Positions 12,812 through 26,641 of a stretch of 64,000 bases of DNA are shown here, piece after piece. The position numbers and the translations under genes are program-made. Source of the DNA: Puccinellia tenuiflora (taxonomy: Eukaryota > Streptophyta > Magnoliopsida > Poales > Poaceae). Under the pieces are notes generated by a model. It searched no databases. It was not told the DNA's origin and was given only the letters and a program-made list of their open reading frames with translations. Every line of letters begins with the position of its first letter. Position 1 is the stretch's first letter. The stretch covers positions 1 to 64,000 of the forward strand of contig QRDG01000414.1 in assembly GCA_012064385.1 (NCBI GenBank), given 5' to 3'.

Positions 12812-15646
12812 ATGTTGTCGTCCCCGCGGCCGGCGACGGCGGCGCAGCGCCGCCGCCCCCACCACCCGCCCTCCGCGGCCGCCTACCTCTGCGCCGCGAT
12901 CGCGCTCCTCGCCCTCGTCGCTGCGGCCTTCTCCCGCGCCCTCGCCCCGCGCTTCCCTCACCCGCCCGCCACCCGCCGCTGCCGCCCCGACGCCGAGGGC
13001 TCCTGGTCCGCCGGCGTATTCCTCGGCGACTCCCCCTTCACCCTCAAGCCCGTCGAACACGTAACTAAGGGGGCCCAATTCTCTCCCTCAGAAGTCGCGT
13101 CGTCATTCATGGCGCTAACTTGGCTTTCCGTGGCTTGCAGTGGGGGATCTCGAGGGACGAGGGCGCGGCCTGGCCGGTGGCGAACCCGGCGGTGACGTGC
13201 GCGGACGTGGCGGAGGCCGGATCCCCAAGCAGCTTCGTCGCCAACCCTTTCCTCTTCCTCCAGGTTCGAACCTTTTTTTTCGATTTCAATATTCCCTCAC
13301 GCTCGCACTTCTCTAGTGGCGGTAGGGTGACGGACACAGCATCTATATTATGCCATATTGGGTGTCCCACATCTATTTGTTTAGTGATCCCGCATCTATT
13401 AGTAGTAACCGAAGTACAGATAACACACCAATGGGCTAATGGCACAGTTAGATTATTTCAGTGACTCATTTTGTATATTTAATAGTATCAACTAGGGGCA
13501 CTTGTCGGATGCTTGATGCTCCAATCAGTATGCTGCTCTGAACATCATCACCCTTGTACATTTGGACACTTAGAGGTGAAAGTAGCTGTTGTCGCGATCC
13601 GTGGCCTGTCATTTATCTTTCATCAGAGATTTTTTCAGATCGTCATTATCGGTTCTTGTTCGGTCGTGGCTTGTAATGGATGTGAAACTGAATTTTCCTC
13701 AGGGTGATGCCATTTACATGTTTTTCGAGACGAAAAACTCGATTACATCACAAGGCGACATTGCTGCTGCTGTGAGCAAGGACTCCGGTGCAACATGGCA
13801 ACAGTTGGGCGTGGTGCTAGATGAGGAATGGCATCTTTCATATCCATATGTGTTCAGCTACGATAACAAGGTAAATAAATATCCCATTCAAAGCTGCTTT
13901 TCGCGATCAAGAAGTTGCTGTTCTTTTCATTCTCGCCTGTGATTTTGTACTTGTCTCATGCCACAGATATATATGATGCCTGAAAGTAGTAAGAACGGAG
14001 ATCTTCGGCTGTACCGTGCATTAGATTTCCCCCTTTCGTGGAAATTGGAAAAGGTCCTTATGGAGAAGCCACTTGTAGATTCAGTCATCATAAATTTCCA
14101 GGGTTCCTACTGGCTCATTGGATCAGATTTAAGCTCTTATGGTGCAAAACAGAATGGAGAGCTCAGTATTTGGTATAGCAGCTCTCCTCTTGCTCCTTGG
14201 AATCCACACAGGCATAACCCAGTTCGTAGCACAGACAACCGGTCAAGTTTTAGAAATGGAGGGAGGCCATTCATTTATGACGGGAACCTCTATCGAATAG
14301 GCAAAGAGAATGGTGGTGTATCTGGCCATAGTATCAAAGTCTTCAAAGTTGAAATCCTAACAGCAAGTGATTACAAGGAAGTTGAAGTCCCATTTTTCAT
14401 TGACAAGCCCCTCAAAGATCAAAATGCATGGAATGGTGCACGATCTCATCACCTTGATGTTCAATGGCTTCAATCAAGTCAGCTCTGGATTGGAGTAATG
14501 GATGGTGATAGATTGCCCTCAAACGATTCAGTTCACCGTCTGACCATAGGGTACATGCTATATGGAGTCACTCTTGTACTAGTTCTGCTGCTTGGTGGGC
14601 TTATTGGTGCAATTAAATGCACATTACCACTCAGATGGTGTGCTCCACAAACTGAGAAACGGGATGATTTCTTCAATGCAAAGCAGCAGTTCTTTCTACA
14701 GTATAAGCTAAGCTTGCTAATTTCCAGTTTAAACAAGTTGGGATCTCTTCTTGGTGGGAGAATTAACTACGGAACTTGGAAGGGACAAGTTTATGTAGCA
14801 CTAGTTATACTAATTTTAACTTTTCTAACTTGTCTTGGAACTCACTACATATATGGTGGCAATGGTGCTGAAGAACCCTATCCAATCAAGGGGAGTTACT
14901 CACAGTTCACAATGTTAACAATGACATATGATGCCCGGCTTTGGAATTTAAAGATGTTTGTGGAGCATTACTCCAACTGTGCGTCAGTGAGGGAGATTGT
15001 AGTTGTCTGGAACAAGGGCCAGCCCCCAGTGCAGAATGAATTGAAGTCGGCTGTTCCTGTCAGGGTCAGAGTTGAAGATAAGAACACTCTGAACAACAGA
15101 TTCAACATAGACGAAGAAATTAAGACAAGAGCTGTTATGGAGCTCGATGATGATATCATGATGACATGTGATGATTTAGAGCGTGGGTTTAAGGTATGGA
15201 GGGAGCACCCTGACAGGATCGTTGGGTACTATCCACGCCTTGCTGACGGCAATCCACTGGAATACCGCAATGAGAGGTATGGTCGGCAACAAGGAGGTTA
15301 TAACATGATACTGACTGGAGCAGCATTTATGGATCATGGCTTGGCCTTTAAGAGGTATTGGAGCGAAAAGGCTGAGGTAGGAAGGAAGACTGTAGACAGT
15401 TTCTTCAATTGTGAGGATGTCCTTCTAAACTTCTTGTTTGCGAATGCAAGCTCAATGAGCACAGTGGAGTATGTGAAGCCAGCTTGGGCAATTGATATGT
15501 CTAAGTTTTCAGGAGTAGCTATTAGTCGAAACACACAAGCACATTATCATGTTAGGAGCAAATGTCTTGCTAAATTTTCAGAGATCTACGGGAACTTAAC
15601 CGCTAAGAGGTTCTTTAGCAATCGAGGTGATGACTGGGATGTATAG
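12812..15646 (+). CDS. GINT1: glucosamine inositolphosphorylceramide transferase (GT64)
   Basis: The enzyme adds N-acetylglucosamine or glucosamine to the inositol-phosphoceramide head group of plant GIPC sphingolipids in the Golgi. The four exons are 12812-13060, 13141-13263, 13703-13870 and 13967-15646, all GT-AG with phase-0 joins, giving 739 aa. An N-terminal hydrophobic segment (about residues 26-44) looks like a signal anchor. It is followed by a beta-propeller-like lumenal part with SKDSGATW and FRNGGRPF. Two more hydrophobic segments lie near 372-395 and 455-475. The C-terminal GT64 (exostosin-like) domain runs from about 495 and contains FTMLTMTYDARLWNL and the metal-binding LDDD near residue 572, then FFNCEDVLLNFL. 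Naming is by recall of Arabidopsis GINT1. The ATG chosen is the first in frame; the upstream open frame has no ATG. The gene appears intact. Confidence 0.93.
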
Positions 15647-16314
15647 TAACACATAAAAACGACATACTTTTTCTCATGAGACTTAGAAAGTATGATTAAC
15701 TAAGTTTATAAGCAGGGAAACAGTAGCTCAGGATAATTAGTGCAACACTGAAGTAATTTACCCTGCTGCCTAATTCGTATAAGTTTAGCATATTACCCCC
15801 CTTCTGTATCTTTTCCACAGATACTTTTTTTGGTTGCATCCTGTGTTCCATATCTATATTCCAAACTGGATCCATATTTTACCATTTCAGTTGTACTTCT
15901 GTGCAAGTGTGCATGCAACTGCAATCATGTTTGAGTAAATGCATATGTTATCCTTTCAGATTAGCAGAGGTTCTATTTCTTTTATTGGGAATGTTCTATT
16001 TCTTATTTGTGGTTGAAAAATTATATTACACGATATTGGGAAACATAAAGGCAAGAATAGTGTGTACAAATATCATACTCCATTCTGATATTGGTATATA
16101 TGTACATTACATTTGCATGGTCTTTACCATGATCAATAACAATTAGCAAGCAAAATAAGCTTTTATTTTCCTACTATCTTTCCTTAGCAAATGAGCCAAA
16201 GAATCTAAATCTACATTTGTCAACTTCTTCCAAATGCTGGTCGATCAACTTATGGCACATGTTGGATAATAATCAAACCATGGTTCAAGGAGTCATGAAA
16301 TGACACTGCTTGGA
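15647..16314. other. convergent 3' region of GINT1 and the HPP gene
   Basis: GINT1 (+) and the HPP-family gene (-) end tail to tail 668 bp apart. The spacer is AT-rich and should hold both 3' UTRs. No ORF with coding character was seen. Confidence 0.6.
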
Positions 16315-17970
16315 TCAAAACTTCCAGTTCTTCTTCAGGTAAACCACTATTTCTTGCTGCAATAAATGCAGTCAAGGGTCAATTTTCAGTTCTCATTCTA
16401 ATAATTCTTCTGTACTTTCAGGATAGACAGTTAACTTACAATCAAGCAAAGAATGACGCAACCTGCTGCTCCGGGGAAAAGTGCATACCAAAATTGCATG
16501 TTGTGAAACTTTGGACCATCAATAAACAAGAGTGGCAAGCTTGCAGCTGCAATCATCATGAAAGAGGTGACATTAAACTATTTCTTTGCTGCATTTGTAG
16601 CAGAAAAAATAAATCACAAGTAAATGAGAGTTCAGTGAAATATCACATGTGCATATGCAGCATATATTTGGGTGAACATACCAGACGGAATATTTATGTT
16701 GGGGGTTTACCTGGAGGGTGTGAAGAACCTGTGATGGTCATGAATGCTATGGATGCAGAAAGAGCTGCACCCCTTGCTAACCAGCCAGGCCCAAACAACG
16801 AAAGGGCAAGTACACCGATAGCTGCACAACCAATCTGGGCGACGAACATATTATATTTCTGCAAGTATTTCCACCTGCTAGTGTTAGTATTGGTTATCAA
16901 GATCTCTTGATTCTCTGTAAGGCGAATGAAATGCTATAACGTGGCAGTTACTGCACTGAAAATGACAGGAAACATAGAAACTTATGGCTTGCTGATGACT
17001 TAAAAGATACAGTAGCAAGTAGAGTAGGGTGACTTTCAACGAAGTTCTACATGCCTAGAGTATATTACTCATACCAGATGATAGAAGTCTTTGAAACATT
17101 CAAAGTAATCTAATACTTGGTAGTAACTGCTTATGGATGGAGTGTTAGAAGAATATTATTTTGAGAATATGCATTATGTACATAAGATTTGTTTGAAGCT
17201 AATCAATGCAATAGGTCATTCCAAATCTGTCCCAGCTAGGCTCCTAGGTATGTTTTAAATATAAAAATTGCCAAACTAAGTTTTGTTGTTGACCTCGAAC
17301 CTTGGCAGCTGGTGAGCCTGGAGCGGTGAAAAGCACAGCGGAGACGGCTCCGAGAGGCGCAATTGACAATGATACTCCCTTGAACGCCATCATCTGATCT
17401 ATTCTTCCCAGCACTGCCATTGCCAGGAACGCACCTGCATGAGATCAACATGAGAGGAAAATATGTCAAAATATGGAGGCTTTATTTTCTGGAAGTTTTC
17501 TGGTAAGATGATGAAACTGATGTTTTAAGAACGACTCAAAAATAGCTGCCATCATCTGGAAGCTACCGTCGAACAGAGGAAATCCAACTGCACCACTACC
17601 GGGAAAGAACATAAAGATCCATAGAAACCAGGAGAGGGCAAAAGAATGTCAAAGCATCAGACTCACCAGCCGAAGGCCAAAGGACGTCGCTGGCGCTGAC
17701 GCCGCCAGGCGACGCCGGCTTGACGCTGGCCGTTGACGTCGCCGCGACGACGCATGGGTCTCTCCTCCTGCTCCTCCCGCTCAAGCTGCTCACGGCGTTG
17801 CCGGTCCTACGCGAGAGGAGATGAGCCTGCTTGCTGCTGCTGCCGCCATTGACGTGCAGGTGCAGGAGGGCAGGTAAAGAGGGCGCGTGGGACGCCGCTG
17901 CCAGACATTGCGATCTTGCTCGTGCCAAGATGTTGCCGGGCAGCCAATGGTGGTGCTGCAGCGACGCCAT
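16315..17970 (-). CDS. HPP-family plastid integral membrane protein (NITR2-like)
   Basis: The five minus-strand exons are 17970-17667, 17434-17301, 16858-16711, 16546-16440 and 16356-16315, with GT-AG borders and consistent phases, encoding 244 aa and ending in TGA. The first about 90 residues are Ser/Arg/Ala-rich and lack a hydrophobic core, as in a chloroplast transit peptide. The HPP domain follows, with hydrophobic segments around AAIGVLALSLFGPGW and SASIAFMTITG, and the signature SSHPP (residues 191-195). Exon 4 supplies SLPLLFIDGPKFHN and exon 5 QEIVVYLKK. The closest proteins I recall are Arabidopsis HPP proteins reported as chloroplast nitrite transporters (NITR2). That role would move nitrite across the envelope, but here it is inferred from family only. 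The gene looks complete. Confidence 0.88.
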
Positions 17971-18045
17971 GATTTTGTCTCTCTCTGTTTCTTTCTTTCT
18001 CTGCCCTCTCACCGGACACTCTCTCTCCGCCCGAGAAGGTGCAAG

Positions 18046-18054
18046 GTATTTAAA
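18046..18054 (-). promoter_or_regulatory. TATA-like box of the HPP-family gene
   Basis: On the minus strand ATTTAAATA lies about 80 bp upstream of the HPP start codon. A CT-rich leader (17975-18040 read on plus) lies between them. Position and sequence fit a core promoter; this is inference. Confidence 0.4.
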
Positions 18055-18997
18055 TGAGTAAGATAAGGTGTGAGAGGAGGAGGAGGATGGGGTCAGGAGA
18101 AAGGTGGATGATTGGCCTCTTGGGTGCCTGAGGAGAGGGAAGGAAACAGAGCAGAGATAGAGAATGGGCAGGAGAGAGAGTCGGCTTAGCTCTTCACTGG
18201 AGTGGGGAGTCGCCGCTGTGGAGATAGAAGAAATGCCAAATACTGTTAGGCGTGCGGCTCTCGCTTATCTTATTCCAAGTTGATCTCGTTTGGGTCGCTG
18301 GCGGCCCGGTCTGGGATCCGCTGGTACTTGGTTGTTTCTTGCTCATCGCTATCTGTCCACAGCAGAGCTTACCAATGATGTCCTAGGCCAATGGCAGGTA
18401 GTACTCGGCCGCGGCATACTTCCACGTGCCATCGGCCAATCCAAATTCAAGCTATTCTTGTTCCGGATATACTCTGAAGATACTCGATCGGGGGAAAGGA
18501 CGGTGATTGTTGAGTGCTGTGTTTGTTCGTTACTAGGAACATTCTTACTTGCTGTTGAGCTTCAAGAACGAGAGACATGGATTTTGTTTGCTTGGGTTTC
18601 TTGCACTGCTGACCGACTGTAATAATACGAGGGTGACTTGCATCGCAAAATGGAGGGGATGTGTTTGTAAATCTGCAATATATTTTCGCAGGTGCCAAGC
18701 TCTACTGTTCTGGCATTGCATGATTGCATCCGCAACAGAAACGTGGTGACAGCATCAATGGATGCTAAACAGCCAAAATTTGAGCCAGACATGTGCGATC
18801 CATTGGGTGGATGGTTTGGTGCCATGGTCTATCTTGGCGATGGTGGTGCCTTGTTGATATTTTTTTCCGGTTCTCTCGTTTTGTTTCTTTTCCTAATCTT
18901 GGTCTCTGTTGGCGACCCGGTGTCGAAACTAGCAGAAGCATAGCGTCAGTGTTTTCAAAACCTAGGAGGTCAATATTCTTACTGAATCACCAAGTTC
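18055..18997. other. region upstream of the HPP gene
   Basis: It begins with a purine-rich stretch (18070-18180, GAGGAGGAGGAGG). No gene could be recognised. The open frames seen between 18290 and 18950 are short and without family resemblance. The right edge is the LINE target site. Confidence 0.4.
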
Positions 18998-20507
18998 AAA
19001 TCAATGGTCTAGACAAAAATCTAGCCGCGGAAGACTGCAAAAGAAATCGACCGTGCGACCATGGCGACCGGGGGCGAGCTAGTGCCGCCGCCGGCCTGAT
19101 CTCCCCACTCCGGCATCCTCTCCCACCACCGCGACCAGATTCGTCATCTCCTCGGTGTCCACTCTCCATCCTTCTGCGCAGAATGTAGCCGTTGTGTCTG
19201 TTGACGACACGGTGCAGCGGCAGCTGAAGCTTCCGCCCAGCCTCTCCATGGCTGCAACGACGGCACCCCCTGCTCCCGCAGCTGCGCTCGCCGCTGCTGC
19301 CCTCGCCTCCCGCAAGTCCGACCCAGCTATTCGAGGTCGGATGATGATGATAGTGAAGCGCTCTGCGAAGCCGGCTGTTACGGCACCGCTGCCCGACACC
19401 CACGCCCCCGTTCCCCTCGGTCTGCAGCCGACGCCCCTGCAACTGCTCCCTGGAGGTATGAGCTCCCAGTCCGCTGTCGCCGTGGTCGCGCCGGCTGAAG
19501 ATCCGCTGCCGTCTAGGTGCTCGGACACCGTTTGCACGGAAGAGTTCGTCCTCGAGCCGTCCTCCTAGGAGCAGCTGGTGTCAACTGTGACTGCGCCTGC
19601 AGCCATCAGTTCTCCGGCCTCCAGTGACCTCGATGGTGGGATTGACAGCTGCATCTCCACGACGCCCAGGGCACCAACACCAGTAGTGCATTCCCTTCCA
19701 GATGTTGCCGGCACAACGGGAGGCGCGGAGGCGCCCTGGGAGCTCGTCCAACTAAGGCGCAGCCTACGTCGCGAGCCTTTCCCTCCTCCGGCTTTGAAGA
19801 CGCGACCTCCTCCTGCTACTTGGCTTCACGGGAGATGCCATCGTTGCCATGATTCCGGGCACTGGGCTTCAGTCTGCCGAGAGCCTCTGAGGTGCAACAA
19901 CTATCGTCAGTTTGGTCACAAGGCGAAATATTGCAAGGGCAGAACTGCTCCCCGCCCTCCTCCGGTCCAAGATCGCTATGTTGTGCAGATTCTCGTCGAT
20001 GTTCGTCCTCATCCTTGGCAGGGATATCCAGAAGAAGCCGGCGCCGCCTTGCCAACCGGCCGATGCTCAGTTGCAGGACGTCCTGGTCAAGCAGGCCAAG
20101 CTACTCCGTTTGGAGCTTCAAGATAGTTTGGCGCGAGTTGAGAGCTTTTTGCTTAGAGCGGAGGCTGCTCTCGGCAAGCACCTTGTTGTGCCCGAGGTCT
20201 CTACTCTAACTGAGCTCCATGTCGGCTCCTCGGACATTGGGGAAGTGAACCTTTATGGTGATTTTTCTCCTCGTACTCGGCCCTGCTCATCGTCGCAACC
20301 CGATGTGTTGGTTGCCTCCGAGAGTGAGGACATCAGTGGGGTCATGGCTCCGGTGATGCAAATCATGCCCGAGTTATAGGAGTTGTGTGCTGAGTCTGCT
20401 CCTCCTCTCTCTATGGTGCATCCGCATGTGGGATCGATTGGGAGCTCGGTGGTGGCTTCCTCGCCCACACCACCGCCCCTAGAGCCCAACGAGCTGCTGT
20501 ACTCAGT

Positions 20508-23500
20508 TGACCTTTGTAATACCCCGCAGTTTAGAGAGTTGAAAGGGTAGAAATAGAATTTGTGCATTCGCATAGCATGCATCTGAAAATGCGGGAAATT
20601 TTCGCACTTTTAAAAATAAAGGAGACAAGTGATCGTTGTTTCGCTCGACTCGATGAGTTAGGGTTTAGATCATCCTGTCAAGTGCAATAAACTTCGAGAT
20701 GACCTTTATACCAAATTAAATTGAAATCAGAAGAATAATAGAAGAGTCGGTTATCGCTCGACAGACTAATTAGTCAAATTAGTCGATTGTCGAGGTGTGA
20801 GGATCTTCGACATAACCTTCCCTAATTCTCGACACTTTGAACACACTCAAATAATACCGTTAATCTAATAAAACTTGTATCACATAATATCATCCATTCA
20901 TACATGAGCTCAAAACAACAAATTATAATATATCATCTCATCCTATCACAACAATTCATATATCTTCAGGAATAAATTCCAAATTAGAAAGTTACAAGTA
21001 GAACTCACACAAATCATCAAATGTCAACACATATAGGATCTTATCAAGATAAATACATTGATCATCACTCCATATCTTAATTTATCAACACTCATGATCA
21101 TATATGGATAAATGTATCAAAGATATCATCACACACAAAGGATCAATCTTTATCTCATCATCTTACCTCACATATATTTCAAAAACAAAGATCAAATATT
21201 CAAAGAGAGAAGATACAACATCTATAGGATCATATCATTATATAACTCACATACTCCACACTATCAAGTTCCAACTCATCTCCAAATACAAATAAGAAGT
21301 CAAATGTTCAAATTCTAATGAAATTCAAATATGATCATTTACAATATCGTATCAAATCCTTATCCTACCATCATATCAACATCTGGACATTCCAATCCAA
21401 TAGTTCAATGTCCAAAGTATAAGTGATACACAAATACAAATGGGATTTTGTACAAACTTTACAATTTGAATTGAAAGAACAATTAGTACCATATATACAG
21501 AATGTGTACATATCTCAAATAAGAGAAAAGAACTTGCTAAAGAATAAAATAAACTCCTAAACTAAATCTTGCTCTACATCATGATAATCTTATTCTTTGC
21601 TCCAATCTTCAATTCCTGCAAAATAAACAAAACAAGACAGCAAAGAAGAAAGCAAGAAAGCAATACTTTGTTCTTATCAACTTCTCCAGTAAATAAAATC
21701 TTGTGATATTCAAATGCTTTGAGTGTTATAGAAGTAGTTTGGTAACAGGGCCTGATCAACCTTGTTAGCAAATTATTTTTGTATGCATAAAGCAATTGGA
21801 GGTCATATAACTAACTCAAGTGCATCTAAAATTAAATAAGGACAAAAGAAAAGTTTCTGTTAATTAATGTTTGCCTTCACCACAAGGGAGAGGCAATTGA
21901 TGTTTGGAACTCGACTTTAGGATATTAAGAACTAATCTTAACATCCAATAATTGACTAGAGGGATTAATCTCAATCTTAAGGCAACATTGGATCATGGAT
22001 CATACTTGGAATATTTGGATCATTTGAGACATCATGGATCAACTAGGCAACAAGAAGGCAACAAGGGACATGATCCATTTGAGCAAGATACAAAGGCAAC
22101 ATGGGACAAAGGCAACTATATTGATCCATGTTTATTATCTTAGGCAACTAAGGCAATTAGTCAATCCCTCTAATCTAGTCAAGTTCCTAATAAAAAGAAA
22201 GCTCACATTCTCATATTTCTCCAATGGTATTAAATTACCAAGGAAGAAAGTTAAATCATTAAAGCCCACAAATCTGAAATTCAAAGCCCACTTGATCACC
22301 ATCCATATTCCAAGGCCCATATAGGAGAATTAGCCCACAAGCCCATCTAGTAACAAAAGCCACTTGGCATGCCCAAAAATAAATCCTACAAGAGGATAAT
22401 ATCAAACATGAGAAGGATAAGCATGCCACATAAGAGGATAAGAACAATGACTAGGCATGTCTATCCACGAGCAAAATATCTACTATTACTTCAACCCCAA
22501 GTAATCCTCATGCTAGGCCTATATAAGGACATGCTTGCCACGCCTAAAATTCGAATTTCATCTCAATGATATTTCCCACAACTAAAATAAGTAACCAGAC
22601 GCACCACTTCTTTCTCACATCAACACAATCATATTAGCAACTAAATATACCCTTCCATATCAGCCATAGCATCTCAAGAACACCAAGAACACCACCAAAC
22701 CATGCCCAATCTTTAGAATCTCTAGGAAATAGGTCAAGCAGCGAGGAGGAGCAGGCTAGCCACAAGACGCAGGTTATGTTCAGAATCCAGAAGACCAAGC
22801 TTCTCTTCAGCAGCAGGTTGCTAGGATCTAATATCATATAGCATAGGTGCATATCTTTAGAATAGAGGGAAAGAGAGGAGAGGGGTGCAGTAGTCTGTTC
22901 TTATCAGTTTACTGGAAGAGAAGAAGGATCCCTCAGATCTGCATAGAGTTGCTATGCAAGCTCATCACACAGAATTAAGTCACACACACTAATATTTGTT
23001 TCTATCAAAATATACATGCCTCAACCTTTGCATCACAGGCTAGGTCATGAAAGCAAGCCAGAATCTGTTCTTAACAGTTAAATAGCCAAATTTGTCCAGG
23101 AATACATTTCCTAAATCATTTCAGCAACACTAACATCACTAGATCATGCTTGGCATGGCTCTGAACACTGTGCATACTGTTGGGAGGCACCACAGTGAGA
23201 AAATCATGCATACAAGCCAGCCAGCAAGTTAAAAGATATTCCACAGGCACCAGATTATTAAGTATCAGTGGAATATATCCACAACATCATCTAGATGAGT
23301 AAATCATTTGGATTTCCTCTATGAAACTAACTGATAGAAGCAACAACCAGGAACTAAAAGAAGTATCCAAACAAAAAGATCAAGTATACTTTTATCTGTT
23401 CTTATCAAATCTCTACACTGAAGCAGTTCACAAGCACATATAATTCCACACAAGTCACTGATGCTTGGATGAGTAGATCATTCAAACAGGAGCATCAACC

Positions 23501-26500
23501 AATCCACAGACTAGGCCAATCCCACAGTTCATCAGCTCGAAGGCCGGTCACAGAAGGTCACCTCGAGTATTCTGCAGCCGAGGCAGAGCATAGGGGAGCT
23601 GGAGTAGGTGTAGTCGAGGAGGCAGGCGAGAGAGTCGTGTAGCCGAGCGTCACCGTGGTTGCGGTGATGGCATCACCGCCATCTCGTCGATGACAGCAAC
23701 AACAGACCACCAACATCATCCACAGCACGACAGCAGCAGACCACCGCACCACCACTATCCATCAGACCGTAGCCGAAGGAGGATGCCGGGGTTGCAGAAA
23801 CATACCGCCGTCCCGCCAGCATCGAAGTGGAGGCGTGGTTGAGAAGATCGTCGAGCAGAGGCTCAAGGTGGATGTCGGGGTCGACAGGAACGGTACACCA
23901 CTACGGCGTGCTCGAGCAGGGGATCGTGGAGACGACTGTGGTCGACGAGGAGACGCAGCAGGAGGCGCGGGAGCCCGGGGAGCAGCGCCGGCGACCCGAG
24001 CCATGGTGGCTAGGGTTAGCCTCGGGTGTGCGGGTGAGCGAACGGGGGCGATGCAGCGAGGAACCGGTGGCGGAGACCATGGCGGATCAGCGCCGGGCGG
24101 AGGCGGCGCCGGAGCCGGCCGGCAGCGGCCGGAATAGAGGAGCACGGCGGCGGCACATCGCCAGGAGGGGGACAGAGAGGAGGGAGTGGGTCGGTCAACG
24201 ACCGACCAAGCCAGACCTTGACCCAAGGTTAATGGGTTGGGTCCAACCCATTAGGCCCAGGGGCATTTTGGGTAATTCACCAAATAAAAAATTATCCAAA
24301 TTAAAATGAATTTTAACTCTCAAACCAAAGGAACAAAAATCAGCTAAAAATAAGTTAAAAATATGTTTTCAACTCAAAAGTTTATAAGGATCTCAAATAT
24401 GATTTTTATTTCATTTATTTAAAAGGTTTTCTTGAGTGAAAAATTCAAAGATCCTTAAGTGGATATGATTTGAATTAATTCAAAAATAAGTTTTAAAAAG
24501 ATTTCCTGTGTGAATAATTCAAAGATCCTTAAGTGGACATGAATTAAATTATCTACAAAAATTCAAGGATCCTTAAGTGGAAATGAATTGAACTATTTTC
24601 AAAAACAATTATTTATCTAAAAGAAAAATAATTTGATTAATAAGCTCAAATTATATATTTTGAACTTCATTACATTCTATAAATGACTGTCCTGTAACTC
24701 ATCCTAGGTAAAACACACAAAGAAGAATTCATCTAAAATTCATTCACTCTTGTGTTGATAATATTTGAAATTGGTTAAGTAAAGAAAAGTAGAATATGTA
24801 ACTACTTACAATTAAGGAAGTTATATCAACTAGTTCAAATACTTTTAAATAAACATTTGCAAGTGATTAAATAATCAAGTAAATCTTATATAATCATTCA
24901 TCTAAATCTTATCAAAATCCTTAAGTATTAAATAACATCACCAAAAGGTAATAAAACAACCCTAAACCAAAGAATACGATGTTATCAAAGTATCAAGTAA
25001 AACGAAGCTTACACTTGTGAGCTTGGGTATTTTGGGGGATTTTGCGATGCATCTCATATCTATGCATAATAACATCTTGCCAGTGTTTCCAGTAGTCCTT
25101 ACCAGGACTACATTGCTATTTTCAGATCTCGGGGTTTTATCGCAAACCTTAGAACCCCGAAGGACATGAATTGCCATCTCTATCACAGGCAAGTTCATTC
25201 TTGCATACCGTTTGATGTATTTTTATCAAAGTACTTGCAAAGTTACTTATACGTTCCTTTCACTTGCATCAAAAAGAAAAAGTATTTTCGAATGATGTGG
25301 TATATACTATTGGTTGGCGGTGGAACAATGGTAAGATGAATAGGTACGGTGTTCCATCGTATGGGAAGGTATATATCCTTAGGAAATTAATAACCCATGT
25401 TCCAGTGATCCTTTCGCCATAGTGAAAGCATCAACCAACGGACTTTGTATGGGCGGGGTCAGTCAGAGGCTTCTTTCCTCATAAGCACATCTACGGCAGG
25501 CCAGTACCAGGTTTAATCGTTGCGATGACTGCCAGCGTGGAAGCGCATATACTTCCCATCCGACGGGGTGTTTGGTATGGAAGCTAGGAGTGGGTGATGG
25601 GTATGAGGTGATCGTGTTTCACCTATAGCATCTCAAGGGGCGGATGTGCGTTATGAGGGAAAGAGCTCCACATGACTGGATGTCCTGAGCCTTGGCTATA
25701 ACACTCATGGAGTGTAAAGAGAGCATATATAGGGCCAGGCAACTGTTGGGTAAAGTGATGCAACTCTGCAGAGTCAAACAACAAATTTGTGATATCACAA
25801 CCGTGTTCCCGGAATGGAACTACGAGATCGAGGCCGGAATGGAGTCCCATTTGGATTCACAAGACCGGTGGAGGCTGGGACATAGTTTTCAGAATAAAAT
25901 CTATCCTTGGAAGAAATGTTTGCAAAAACTTGCATCTATGCCAAAGACCTGAGGTTTTGGCAGTAGCTAGTGCATGAAACACCTTATCTCTATATATTCA
26001 GAACTTGCTGAGTAACGCTGTTACTCACCCCTTCCCATTTGACCCCCTGCTTAGACTTTTGGAGCCATCAAGGGTGTTGCTAGATATCCATCACGATGTT
26101 GAGGAGGTCTTCTACAAGGAATCAAGTCGACCTGGTGGAGCTTGAAGGAGTTGACCGCTACTCCACCAACGGAAGAGCAGTGAACTGGTTTTCTAAAAAG
26201 ATTGGAAGATCTGGCCAAAGAAGGTGATAGCGTGACGACAACCATGGCCATGGAGGGGCAATGACAGCAGTGTCAATGGCATACACAAAAACCACACCGT
26301 CAATGGAGGAGACAACATCTATTGGAAGGAGGAGTACAACCCTGTATAAAGATGTTCCAGATGGAGTAGATTAGGGCTATGACAATAGTAGTAGTGGATT
26401 AGGAATAGAGCTAGAGATAATCTCCAGCTTAGTGCTACGAATTGGATCTTTTCTGGATTTCATTTGTATGAGACTTGCTTTTATATAAAGGAGGTTCTCA

Positions 26501-26641
26501 AGATTTTGTATTGAATATTGTTGTAATCCTATAGTGTTACCTTGGACCTGCTATGTTTCTGTTGTACTACTCTGAGGGATGTAATATTCACGGATAAGTC
26601 CTTCTGTGAGTGTTGTATCAACGACTTGCGCACTACAACAT
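20508..26641. mobile_element. giant solo LTR-like insertion in the LINE
   Basis: About 6.13 kb interrupts the LINE ORF1 exactly between CAGT (20504-20507) and CAGT (26643-26646), and removing it restores the reading frame. Likely termini are TGTAATACCCCGC at 20515 and ACTACAACA ending at 26640, giving TGT...ACA ends as in LTRs, with a few unexplained bases outside. The right part (25250-26640) has features of a gypsy-type LTR with a leader, including a GGGATGTAATATTCACGG stretch near the end. No gag, pol or second LTR copy is visible, so I read it as one very long solo LTR, similar in size class to LARD/Sukkula-type elements. The family name is inference. Confidence 0.5.
24440..24600 (+). repeat. 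short tandem repeat in the giant LTR
   Basis: The motif AATTCAAAGATCCTTAAGTG occurs at about 24444 and 24518, with a variant at about 24562 (AATTCAAGGATCCTTAAGTG), in units of roughly 45-75 bp. Each is followed by GGA(T/C/A)ATGA. Confidence 0.65.

Noticed and set aside
12668..13078. Minus-strand ORF opposite GINT1 exon 1
   Set aside because: It is the shadow of GC-rich coding sequence and has no family resemblance.
23762..24309. ORFs of 150-160 codons on both strands in the giant LTR
   Set aside because: GC-rich, low-complexity translations without recognisable domains; likely non-coding LTR sequence.
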